Shown one piece after another: positions 1-6,925 of a stretch of 33,123 nt of DNA. A program made the translations under genes and the position numbers. This stretch comes from Coriobacteriales bacterium (GTDB lineage Bacteria > Actinomycetota > Coriobacteriia > Coriobacteriales > UBA8131): the NCBI GenBank assembly GCA_031268525.1, contig JAIRXA010000128.1, positions 1-33,123 on the forward strand, in the 5' to 3' direction. Each line of letters begins with the position of its first letter. The first letter of the stretch is position 1. The notes beneath the pieces are model-generated. The model did no database searches, was not told where the DNA came from, and saw only the letters and a program-made list of their open reading frames with translations.

Positions 1-44
1 CAACGCTGATTGTCAGCTGATACCACCTTCGCGTTAGGAGCGTC

Positions 45-482
45 ATGAAAGTTTCAACCAAGGGCCAGTACGCACTCAAGGTCATGCTCGACTTTGCAAA
101 ACACGCCAACGAGGGATTCATTCGTCTGCGTGATGTTGCCGACCGTCAGGGTATCTCCAAGACCTATCTGGAGCAGATCATGGTGCTGCTCAACAAGGGC
201 GACCTCTTCACGACGGCACGCGGTTATCAGGGTGGTTACCAGCTTAAGCGGCTTGCTCGTGAATACACCATCGGGGACATTCTGCGCATCACCGAAGGCG
301 ACCTCTCGCCCGTTGAAACCGACGAGTGTAGTGAGAATGTCAGCGATCGTCGTGTGAGCGTGATGGCCACTGACGTCTGGGGCGGTCTGGAAAAGGTGAT
401 GATCGACTATCTGGATCATCTGACCCTTCAGGATATCCTCGATGCGCATCGCGAGGAAGACGCCTACGAATTCTTCATCTGA
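45..482 (+). CDS. Rrf2-family transcriptional regulator (CymR/IscR-like)
   Basis: This 145-residue protein has the usual Rrf2 length. The N-terminus (MKVSTKGQYALKVMLDFAK) and a winged helix-turn-helix around residues 25-60 (RDVADRQGISKTYLEQIM, then the wing GYQGGYQL) are diagnostic. IscR and NsrR use three conserved cysteines for an Fe-S cluster. Here I see a single Cys near residue 95 (DECSEN), so an Fe-S cluster is unlikely and a CymR-type regulator is more probable. The ATG follows the ribosome site TAGGAG. The next gene is cysK, and a perfect inverted repeat lies between them. In Firmicutes CymR controls cysteine genes and binds CysK as partner. The same job here is inferred from position only. 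Confidence 0.9.
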   Translation: MKVSTKGQYALKVMLDFAKHANEGFIRLRDVADRQGISKTYLEQIMVLLNKGDLFTTARGYQGGYQLKRLAREYTIGDILRITEGDLSPVETDECSENVSDRRVSVMATDVWGGLEKVMIDYLDHLTLQDILDAHREEDAYEFFI

Positions 483-521
483 GCTCTTGCAATCGCTCGT
501 AGGCAGATTTACAATATAGTA

Positions 522-559
522 ATCTTATCAGGTTAGTAAGTTTACTAACCTGATAAGAT
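522..559. promoter_or_regulatory. Perfect 18-bp inverted repeat, candidate Rrf2 operator
   Basis: The left arm starts ATCTTATCAGG (522-539) and is mirrored exactly at 542-559, with only GT between. The arms contain TTAGTAA/TTACTAA half-sites in an AT-rich stretch between the Rrf2 gene and cysK. No T-run follows, so a simple intrinsic terminator is less likely than an operator. It lies about 80 bases before the cysK start, where a repressor could control cysK. Confidence 0.65.
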
Positions 560-636
560 AGTAAGCGCGACAAGACCATCGATTGCCAGTATCTCAAAAG
601 TGCCTCGACAGTACCTCAGGAGAAGGGACGACAGCC

Positions 637-1566
637 ATGACCGTCTACAAGAATATCAGTGAGCTGGTTGGCAATACGCCACTGGTTGAACTGACCAACT
701 ACAACAGGGAAAACGAGTTGGCAGCGTCCGTTGTCGGAAAGTTGGAGAGCTTTAACCCTGCCGGCTCCGTGAAGGATCGTATTGCCGTTGCGATGATCGA
801 TGCCGCCGAGGCTGCCGGCAAGATCGCTCCCGATACCGTGCTCATCGAGCCGACCTCCGGCAATACCGGTATCGGTCTGGCTGCCATCGCTGCAGCCCGT
901 GGGTATCGCCTGATCCTGACCATGCCCGACACGATGTCCATCGAGCGTCGCAACCTGCTCGCGGCCTATGGTGCCGAGCTGGTACTGACCGATGGCGCCA
1001 AGGGCATGAAGGGCGCCATCGCACGCGCTGATGAGCTGGCTGCCGAGATCGCCAACAGCTTCATCCCCGGGCAGTTCGTCAACCCTGCCAACCCAGCCAT
1101 CCATCGCACGACCACCGGCCCGGAGATATGGGAGGCTGCTGATGGCGTCGTCGACATCTTCGTCTCCGGTATCGGAACCGGCGGCACCATCACCGGCGCG
1201 GGTGAGTTTCTCAAATCCAAGAACCCCGATCTGTACATCGTGGCCGTTGAGCCCTCCGCCTCACCCGTGCTCTCCAAGGGTACCCCTGGTCCGCACAAGA
1301 TACAGGGTATTGGCGCCGGCTTCGTGCCCGACGTACTGAACACCGGCATTTACGACGAGATCATCACCGTGGACAACGACGACGCCTTTGCGACCGGGCG
1401 CGCGCTGGCCACCACCGACGGTATTCTCGTGGGCATCTCGTCGGGTGCGGCGCTGTGGGCGGCCACGCAGTTGGCGAAGCGGCCCGAGAACGCCGGTAAG
1501 CGCATCGTCGTCATTTTGCCGGATACGGGCGAGCGCTACCTCTCCACTGCGCTTTTTACGGGGTAA
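637..1566 (+). CDS. cysK: Cysteine synthase A (O-acetylserine sulfhydrylase)
   Basis: This is a PLP enzyme that makes cysteine from O-acetylserine and sulfide in the cytoplasm. From the ATG at 637 it has 309 residues, the usual CysK length. Visible motifs are the PLP lysine region NPAGSVKDR near residue 40, the substrate loop TSGNTG near 70, the phosphate-binding GTGGT near 177 and the typical C-terminus [10 protein letters not shown]. The ORF track starts 54 bases earlier. I prefer ATG 637 because CAGGAGAAGGG sits just upstream and the family begins at this point ([17 protein letters not shown]). The upstream Rrf2 gene and palindrome suggest sulfur- or cysteine-responsive control. Confidence 0.97.
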   Translation: MTVYKNISELVGNTPLVELTNYNRENELAASVVGKLESFNPAGSVKDRIAVAMIDAAEAAGKIAPDTVLIEPTSGNTGIGLAAIAAARGYRLILTMPDTMSIERRNLLAAYGAELVLTDGAKGMKGAIARADELAAEIANSFIPGQFVNPANPAIHRTTTGPEIWEAADGVVDIFVSGIGTGGTITGAGEFLKSKNPDLYIVAVEPSASPVLSKGTPGPHKIQGIGAGFVPDVLNTGIYDEIITVDNDDAFATGRALATTDGILVGISSGAALWAATQLAKRPENAGKRIVVILPDTGERYLSTALFTG

Positions 1567-1651
1567 TTGGCGGACTTGCTCGCAAAGAGCATTGTTCGCA
1601 GAGAACACCGTCTGCAAAAGGGCGCGAAATCCAAGGAGCAGGTTTACCAAT

Positions 1652-1679
1652 GAGGAGCGGGCTTACCAAGCCGCTCCTC
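1652..1679 (+). terminator. Possible hairpin after cysK
   Basis: GAGGAGC and GCTCCTC flank a short GC stem (GGCTT/AAGCC) with one bulged G and a tiny loop. It lies 85 bases after the cysK stop. There is no T-run, so termination is uncertain. Two smaller hairpins (TGCTC/GAGCA and GTTC/GAAC) lie just after the cysK stop. Confidence 0.35.
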
Positions 1680-1714
1680 CCTGTCTGCTGCGCCTCCGAG
1701 ATCGTAATCGGCTC

Positions 1715-1855
1715 GTGTCACACCCGCAGGGCCTCGACCAAGAAGGTCACGTATGAGTATCGCGGGGCCATACTGGGCGTGTTACACCCGCATACTGGGC
1801 GTGTTACACCCGCATGCCGGACGTGTCACACCCGCAGAGCCTCGACAAAGAAATC
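1715..1855. repeat. Tandem repeats echoing the 3' end of the TetR gene
   Basis: Three 22-bp units lie at 1769-1790, 1791-1812 and 1813-1834 (CATACTGGGCGTGTTACACC and variants). A further copy of the gene end lies at 1715-1745. On the minus strand the TetR gene ends FFVEALRV-stop. The copy at about 1718-1743 reads FLVEALRV-stop, so the last codons and the stop are duplicated downstream. The intermediate units keep Val plus TAA. This looks like replication slippage centred on the gene end. Confidence 0.8.
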
Positions 1856-2371
1856 TGGCGTACAGGCCTCGATAACGCTTGCTATCTCTTCAGGGGTTTC
1901 CTTCATGCCGCGATCGATCCACTGACGCGTCATGTTTGACGCTCCATAGTTGCGGAATTCCAGCATGAGCACCTCCCGCTCAGTGAAAGATCGTCCCAGA
2001 CGACGCTCTGCCGTCTCAACCATGATCCGCTTGACGTTGCGCGCACCGTACTCCAAGGGGCCGTTATATTCCTTACATTTGAAGGCCTCATAGAAGAAGG
2101 TGCGATTTGCGAGAAGCATCTCAAAGCTCCGCACATGCCCGGTGTAGTGATCGCAACTGATGCCTACCGCGTAAAGCGCATCGCGCATGATATAGTCCCA
2201 GTACCAGGTAACGACTGAATAGATGTCGTCAAAATACTCATAGAAGGTTGTGCGTGAGATGCCCACGAGTTTGCAGACACGCGCGACTTTGACACGCTTG
2301 ATAGGATCACACTGCATCAATGTGTCCAGCGCTTCAACAACATGAAGGCGGGTTTGTAGTTGGCTGCCCAC
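1826..2371 (-). CDS. TetR-like transcriptional regulator
   Basis: The N-terminal part holds a TetR-type helix-turn-helix (VARVCKLVGISRTTFYEYFDD, residues about 25-45), followed by a helical C-terminal domain ending FFVEALRV. The ORF track begins far upstream at 2695, but that extension is unlikely. A GTG at 2371 (VGSQLQTRLHVVEAL) lies five bases after GAGGAGG and gives 181 residues, a normal TetR size. The gene is divergent from the flavoprotein gene that starts at 2596, so it most likely regulates that gene. The inducer is unknown. Its 3' end is duplicated downstream. Confidence 0.8.
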   Translation of the reverse strand: MGSQLQTRLHVVEALDTLMQCDPIKRVKVARVCKLVGISRTTFYEYFDDIYSVVTWYWDYIMRDALYAVGISCDHYTGHVRSFEMLLANRTFFYEAFKCKEYNGPLEYGARNVKRIMVETAERRLGRSFTEREVLMLEFRNYGASNMTRQWIDRGMKETPEEIASVIEACTPDFFVEALRV

Positions 2372-2432
2372 TGAGCCCTCCTCGTGATGGTGCACCAATG
2401 CCTTAGCGTGCCTCGACCTGCCTTTTCCTGCT

Positions 2433-2497
2433 TCCTTACAGTATTGTACTTGTGTCAGGCTGTTGCTGTAATCCTTACAAACTCCACTGAATGTCAG
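2433..2497. promoter_or_regulatory. Duplicated bipartite motif between tetR and flavoprotein gene
   Basis: TCCTTACA followed 12 bases later by TGTCAG occurs at 2433-2458 and again at 2472-2497, a 39-bp offset. The inner 12 bases differ while the outer words and spacing are identical. Such conservation suggests two binding sites for the divergent TetR-like regulator. No experimental motif is known to me. Confidence 0.5.
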
Positions 2498-2521
2498 TTT
2501 CCTTGCATGAATCCGCCCTTT

Positions 2522-2527
2522 TATAAT
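2522..2527 (+). promoter_or_regulatory. Candidate -10 box for the flavoprotein gene
   Basis: A consensus TATAAT lies 74 bases before the flavoprotein start and just after the second TCCTTACA/TGTCAG copy. No good -35 hexamer is seen at 17 bases. This fits an activator-dependent or repressor-covered promoter, but it may be chance. Confidence 0.35.
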
Positions 2528-2595
2528 TCGAAGCAGGATGGAGGGTTCCCGGGATTTTTGCGGGCACCCCAAACGGAGAGAGGAAGGTCGTGGCC

Positions 2596-4464
2596 ATGGA
2601 AGCAGAGAAAAAGACCGTAGAAGAGCAATCAGGCTTATCGAGGCGCGGGTTCTTGACGGGTGCCGCAACGGCAGGAGCAGGCGCGCTGGCAACATTCGCG
2701 CTCAGCGGCTGTTCGCCTGCGGAGGGGCAGACGCCAGAACCGGAGGCAACAGGCGACGGTGAGAATGCCGGAACCGGCGCGCAGGCCTGGGACTATCGTC
2801 CCGTGTCGCTTGCCGATCAGGTCAGTGAGACGCGTGATTACGAAATCGTTGTGGTTGGGGGTGGCAACGCCGGGGTCTTTGGCGCGCTGCACCTTGCCGA
2901 ACTCGGCGCAAAGGTTGTGGTTTTGGAGCAGTCCAGCGGTAACACCATGTGGGCTGGCGATATCGATGCGCTGGACTCGCAGATACAGAAGGATCTCGGT
3001 ATCGTCATCGACAAGGAGTTTGTGGTCAAGGATATCGTCGAGCGCTATGCTCAGGGTCGCTCAGACGAGAACCTCGTCCGTCAGTGGGCTTACAATGCTG
3101 GCGCGATGGTCGATTGGTTTCAGGCGCAGATTCAGAAGAAGGGTCTGGAGGTCATGGTCGATACTGAGTGTAAGAAGTTTTATCCTGAGAACTTCTTCTA
3201 CAGTCCTGCCTCAGTGCACACTGCCTATAAGCCGCCCTTGCTGCCAACCGCCAACTCCATGGGCTCTGAGGTCGCAATGCCGGCGATGCTGGAACTGTTC
3301 GCCGAATACGGTGGCGAGATGATCTATGACACCAAAGCCGTAGAACTTGTACAGCCTGATGGTCCGGGAACTCAGGTTACGGGCGTTCTTGCTCAGGATG
3401 TCGATGGCGGGGTTATCCAGTTCAATGCCTCAAAATGCGTGATGTTGGCGACTGGCGGCTTCTCCGGCAACAAGGATATGATGGATCAGTGGGGCGTGAA
3501 CTCCCACAAGTTCTGCTCCAATCATCTGGGCGGCGAGGGTCGCAATGGCGATGGCATCAAAATGGCAACTTGGGCTGGCGCCGACCGTGATTGGTTTTCC
3601 GCGAACGGCTCCTGCAACATTTTCGATCGCGGAGCCATTACGGGTGACTCGACCAATGGCAATGTGGGCGATGCCCCCGATCGACAGGGTGGCGGCAATA
3701 TGAACTTCTGGTGGCCGGGGTCACAGCCCTTCTTGCGCGTCAACGCCTTCGGGCAGCGTTTCTGCAATGAGGACGGCCCCTACGACGTGGCCTTCAACCT
3801 TGCCTGCATGCAGCCGGGACACTTCTGGTGGCAGGTTTTCGACTCCTCAAGCTGGGATGATGTCGTTGCCTTCGATACCACGATCTGCTCCCGAGTCGTC
3901 GCACGTGAAGGCGCGAAGAATTGCCTGTTGCTCGGCCAGTTCTATCCCTGTACCTCAGCTGAGGAATGGCAGGAAGTCTACATTGATCCAAATGTGGCGA
4001 ACGGCGTGCTCATCAAGGCTGACACGCTGGAGGAGCTTGCTGATCTCATGGAGTTTGACGCCAACGTCAAGGCGACTTTCTTGGCAACGGTCACGCGCTA
4101 TAACGAGTTGACCGCTTCAGGCGTGGATAGCGACCACGACAAAGCGCCGTGGCGGATGTCTGCTCTGGACGCGCCGCCTTATTACGCCTGCAAATTGACC
4201 GGCTGGCTACTCTCCACGCTTTCGGGAATTCGAGTGGACAACCGCTATAATGCCCTGACTGCCGAGGGCACCCCGATTCCCGGTCTGAAGATGGTCGGCT
4301 TGGATCACGGTGGCTTCTTCAGTGGCATGTATGCACAGTACTATGGCGGTCTCAATCTCTCGCACAACCTGATCGCCGCCTGGCTTGGCGCCAAGGACAT
4401 CATGGGCGCCAAGCCTCCCGTGCCGCTCGAGTCGGTTGCAAAGGCCTATCTCCCCACGGCATAG
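2596..4464 (+). CDS. Tat-exported FAD-dependent reductase (fumarate reductase flavoprotein family)
   Basis: This 622-residue protein begins with a twin-arginine signal (LSRRGFLTGAATAGAGALAT) that ends in a lipobox-like LSGC, so export and possibly lipid anchoring are likely. The FAD site follows (IVVVGGGNAGVFGALHLAE), and ATGGFSGN and the C-terminal YAQYYGGLNLSHNLIAAW segment are typical of the fumarate/urocanate reductase flavoprotein family. There is no SGAT-type FMN-attachment domain, so electrons must come from a separate donor. ATG 2596 is preferred to GTG 2590 because of its spacing from GAGAGAGGAAGG. The substrate cannot be read from sequence. Regulation is probably by the divergent TetR-like protein. 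The last nine codons and stop are echoed downstream. Confidence 0.88.
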   Translation: MEAEKKTVEEQSGLSRRGFLTGAATAGAGALATFALSGCSPAEGQTPEPEATGDGENAGTGAQAWDYRPVSLADQVSETRDYEIVVVGGGNAGVFGALHLAELGAKVVVLEQSSGNTMWAGDIDALDSQIQKDLGIVIDKEFVVKDIVERYAQGRSDENLVRQWAYNAGAMVDWFQAQIQKKGLEVMVDTECKKFYPENFFYSPASVHTAYKPPLLPTANSMGSEVAMPAMLELFAEYGGEMIYDTKAVELVQPDGPGTQVTGVLAQDVDGGVIQFNASKCVMLATGGFSGNKDMMDQWGVNSHKFCSNHLGGEGRNGDGIKMATWAGADRDWFSANGSCNIFDRGAITGDSTNGNVGDAPDRQGGGNMNFWWPGSQPFLRVNAFGQRFCNEDGPYDVAFNLACMQPGHFWWQVFDSSSWDDVVAFDTTICSRVVAREGAKNCLLLGQFYPCTSAEEWQEVYIDPNVANGVLIKADTLEELADLMEFDANVKATFLATVTRYNELTASGVDSDHDKAPWRMSALDAPPYYACKLTGWLLSTLSGIRVDNRYNALTAEGTPIPGLKMVGLDHGGFFSGMYAQYYGGLNLSHNLIAAWLGAKDIMGAKPPVPLESVAKAYLPTA

Positions 4465-4500
4465 CAGACATTTGCAAAGGCCTATCTCCCTACGGCATGA
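4436..4500 (+). repeat. Duplicated 3' end of the flavoprotein gene
   Basis: The 29 bases 4436-4464 recur at 4472-4500 with 26 matches, a 36-bp period. The gene ends VAKAYLPTA-stop, and the second copy reads FAKAYLPTA-stop in its own frame. The duplication therefore covers coding end plus stop codon. It is followed by further small repeats (GGAAGTGCCAT units from about 4538, and AGTTGCCAGTACG twice at 4602-4628). Confidence 0.85.
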
Positions 4501-4568
4501 CGGGCATACGGGTTCGCAAGCACAGCACATAACTTTCCGGAAGTGCCATCCTGAAAGTGCCATTCCGG

Positions 4569-4599
4569 AAGTGCCACCCATTCGTAATGGGTGGCACTT
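4569..4599 (+). terminator. Strong hairpin after the flavoprotein gene
   Basis: AAGTGCCACCCATT pairs with AATGGGTGGCACTT around the loop CGT, giving a 14-bp stem followed by a short T-containing stretch. It lies about 105 bases past the flavoprotein stop and before the apgM promoter region. The left arm (GGAAGTGCCA) is itself part of a local repeat family. Confidence 0.65.
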
Positions 4600-4655
4600 T
4601 CAGTTGCCAGTACGCAGTTGCCAGTACGTGTGTATCGGCAAACCGCGAGTGTGGG

Positions 4656-4661
4656 TATAAT
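4656..4661 (+). promoter_or_regulatory. Candidate -10 box for apgM
   Basis: TATAAT preceded by GTGGG lies 90 bases before the apgM ATG. No convincing -35 box is seen. A GTG at 4698 with AGGGGGAA upstream follows it and is an alternative in-frame start for the next gene. Confidence 0.4.
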
Positions 4662-4745
4662 GTGAACCTCAATCTGAGACGAACAGGGGGAACACCCGTG
4701 TCTGGTAGTGCGCGTAGTGACCTACAAAAGGATATATACGGTGAT

Positions 4746-5945
4746 ATGAAGTACGCCATCGTCATACTCGACGGCGCGTCCGGGGAGCCGGTGCCACAAA
4801 ACGGCGGGCTCACCTCGCTGGAAGCCGCCCATACTCCTCAGCTTGACGCCCTGGCACGCAGGGGGAGAGTCGGTTTGGTCCACAACGTACCGCAGGGATT
4901 GGAGCCTTCCTCCAATGTCGCCTGCACCTCCATTGTTGGGTATGATCCGGCCGATAATCCCATTGGCAGGGGAGCGCTGGAGCTGGCCGCATTGGGCGTT
5001 GACCTCAAGGAAGATCAGGTTGCCTTACGCGTCAACCTCGTGAATGTTTCACCCGAAGGGCTGATGCACTCCTACTCAACCGACAACATATCCACAGCCG
5101 ATGCCCATGCGCTGGCCGACGAACTTCTCGATGCACTCCCTGAGCTTCAAAGCGATACCTTTCGGCTCTATAAGGGTATCGGCTTTCGTCTGTATCTGGT
5201 GGTTACCGGGCATCCGGAGCTGATGGCCGCACAGCTGCCTGCCGCGCACAATATCACCGATCAGGCGATTGCCGAGTATCCTCCCATGGGGAGCGGTTCC
5301 GCTTTGATCGCCGAACTTGAGGCCAGGGCGCACGCGATCCTCGCCGCTTCGTCGATCAACGCGCGTCGCGTTGCCTGCGGCAAGCTGCCCGCCACGCACA
5401 TCTTCATCTTCTGGCCGGGAAGGCGTCCCGTAGGGCTGCCCTCCTTTGAGAGCCGTTACTATAAACGGGCTGCGATGCTTTCCGGCGTCGATCTGCTCAA
5501 TGGTATCGCCCAGCTCACGGGCATCAAGCGCTACAGCTTCACGGGAGTTACCGACGGCCCGGACAACGATTATGCCGCTCAGGGAGAGGGCGCGTTGAAG
5601 ATGTTGGAGGCAAACGATGTCGCCTTCATCCACGTGGAGGCGCCCGATGCCGAGGGGCACGATGGCCATATCGAGGGCAAACGTCTGGCCATTGAGGCAA
5701 TCGATCGCGAGATCATCAGCCGCCTGAGCAGCTATGGCGAGCAGCACCCTCTGCGCATCCTTGCCCTGCCCGACCATCCTACGCCGGTGCTCGCCAAGCG
5801 CCACAGCTCTGATCCGGTGCCCTTTGTGATGGCTGGCCCGGGAGTTGGGTCCAATGGAGCAGCGCGCCTGACCGAGCTCGCGGCTGCAGCAACCGGCCTG
5901 GTTGTCGATCCCGGCTGGCGACTGCTCGGCGATCTTTTTGGCTGA
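4746..5945 (+). CDS. apgM: Cofactor-independent phosphoglycerate mutase, archaeal type
   Basis: This enzyme interconverts 3- and 2-phosphoglycerate in glycolysis. At 399 residues it matches ApgM and not the longer bacterial GpmI. Seen are the N-terminal DGASGEP with the LEAAHTPQLDALARRG block, the nucleophile serine region EPSSNVACTSIVGYDP, the GRGALELAALGVDL block, and metal-site segments EAPDAEGHDGHIEGK and ALPDHPTPV. The ORF track starts at 4557 in repeat sequence. I choose ATG 4746 because families begin MKYAIVILDG here. GTG 4698 with a better ribosome site is possible and would add 16 residues. The gene stands alone. Archaeal-type enzymes occur in several anaerobic bacteria. Confidence 0.92.
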   Translation: MKYAIVILDGASGEPVPQNGGLTSLEAAHTPQLDALARRGRVGLVHNVPQGLEPSSNVACTSIVGYDPADNPIGRGALELAALGVDLKEDQVALRVNLVNVSPEGLMHSYSTDNISTADAHALADELLDALPELQSDTFRLYKGIGFRLYLVVTGHPELMAAQLPAAHNITDQAIAEYPPMGSGSALIAELEARAHAILAASSINARRVACGKLPATHIFIFWPGRRPVGLPSFESRYYKRAAMLSGVDLLNGIAQLTGIKRYSFTGVTDGPDNDYAAQGEGALKMLEANDVAFIHVEAPDAEGHDGHIEGKRLAIEAIDREIISRLSSYGEQHPLRILALPDHPTPVLAKRHSSDPVPFVMAGPGVGSNGAARLTELAAAATGLVVDPGWRLLGDLFG

Positions 5946-5984
5946 CGGAAGGCTGTCAACTATATTCTCTTTTCATGTGGTAGC

Positions 5985-6362
5985 ATGGACGGCATCGCAA
6001 GACTCTCCAAAACGGGGCGCGAGGAGCTATTCACTGGAACGGCCGCAAAGAAGCAGTTGGCGGTGGCGGCAGTCGAGAAGGACTTCTGGGTTTGTTGGAC
6101 GCTCTCTCAACTGTTCAGCAAATCACAGCTTAAGGACAGCTTGGTCTTCAAGGGTGGCACCAGCCTGTCAAAAGCCTATCACTTGATTGAGCGCTTTAGT
6201 GAGGACATCGATTTGATAATGGATTGGCGTTTGCTGGGCTACAATGAAGACGCGCCCTTTTCCCGAATATCTGGCAAACAGGAAAAACGTCTGCTCAAGG
6301 AAATGGTTGAGTAACGCAATAAATACCTTGAGGAGATATTCGTGCTGCGCTTGCTGTTCTGA
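5985..6362 (+). pseudogene. Truncated AbiEii-type nucleotidyltransferase toxin
   Basis: The 109-codon ORF carries the N-terminal hallmarks of the AbiEii/AbiGii toxin family: VEKDFWVCW, FKGGTSLSKAY and FSEDIDL, which includes the nucleotidyltransferase GG/DxD region. Full members are usually two to three times longer. An in-frame TAA ends it at 6314, and the frame then reads on as RNKYLEEIF for 16 codons before a second stop at 6362. After that the sequence abruptly becomes the duplicated GNAT toxin segment. No AbiEi-type antitoxin precedes it. It is best read as a dead remnant of an abortive-infection locus, cut by a rearrangement at about 6365. Confidence 0.8.
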
Positions 6363-6364
6363 TT

Positions 6365-6517
6365 TCGCTCATAATCTATTGCTTTTGTATGAATGAATGA
6401 CTCGATATCACCATCTCGGGTACAAGAAAACTCCCCGAGTTATTTCTCAAGGAGTTCCTGTGGGTATCCGCTGAGCAAGTGCTCGCGTAGCGGCTCAAGT
6501 CTAAGGGTGCTTGTCAC
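6365..6517 (-). pseudogene. Broken GNAT toxin fragment (copy 1)
   Basis: It starts like the intact toxin at 9987, with a GTG at 6517 inside the antitoxin 3' end (VTSTLRLEPLREHLL). A CAA-to-TAA change gives a stop at 6440 (QELLEK-stop where the other copy has KLLGKQLGEF). The reading continues recognisably as LGEF and DIESFIHTKAIDYER up to the junction at 6365, where homology stops. The whole acetyltransferase core is missing, so it cannot be active. Confidence 0.85.
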
Positions 6518-6686
6518 CAGAGTACTTTCTTTCAAGATCGCGCATTGTTGCCTGTGGGTCACCCCACGTGATGGTTGATTCGCGCGGCTTGGGTGGATTT
6601 GCATCCATACGTTCCATCGCATTCACGATTTGCTCGAACGAGTCATCGTTGAGATAGACCGTTCTACCGATACTCTCTGTTGCCAT
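6501..6686 (-). CDS. Orphan antitoxin-like protein (copy 1)
   Basis: The 61-residue protein (MATESIGRTVYLNDDSFEQI...) is nearly identical to the antitoxin at 9971-10156. The start ATG 6686 follows AAAGGAGG. Its own toxin is broken, yet the antitoxin frame and its upstream region are intact. It may still neutralise the toxin of the second copy or repress that promoter. I cannot place it in a named antitoxin family. The TVYLND segment could be a short DNA-binding strand, with a C-terminal toxin-binding tail. That is inference. Confidence 0.7.
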   Translation of the reverse strand: MATESIGRTVYLNDDSFEQIVNAMERMDANPPKPRESTITWGDPQATMRDLERKYSGDKHP

Positions 6687-6925
6687 GGGCGACCTCCTTT
6701 CCATTTTTCGGTCGTCTCAATACTACCACGGCCGCTAACGGCAGCACCTCTCAATAATCTCAAATTCACCCAAATATGCACTGTGTTCTGGAAGTCACGC
6801 TTGCGGGAAAAGTCTGGTTGAATTTGTAGTTAGAAATGGAGCAGCTGGGCTTTTATACTTGATGGCTTGCGCTATCATTACTGGTAGCAATACCTTGGTA
6901 CATTCATCCAACTGTTGGAGTTGCT

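Larger units (their letters stand above)
6365..6780. repeat. Copy 1 of a 416-bp duplicated toxin-antitoxin segment
   Basis: This segment matches 9835-10250 from TCGCTCATAATC to CAAATATGCA with the same length and no gaps seen. Identity is about 90% by eye. It spans the toxin 5' part, the whole antitoxin gene and its upstream region. Sequence outside the two borders is unrelated. The copies are in the same orientation. Confidence 0.9.

Noticed and set aside
522-559. Palindrome as the rrf2 terminator
   Set aside because: It has no T-run and is AT-rich. An operator role fits better, although a terminator cannot be fully excluded.
1769-1834. CRISPR-like look of the 22-bp repeats
   Set aside because: The units are directly adjacent without spacers and there are no cas genes. 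They are tandem duplications.
2372-2695. Long N-terminal extension of the TetR-like ORF
   Set aside because: It crosses the divergent promoter and the flavoprotein start, and a good ribosome site precedes GTG 2371.
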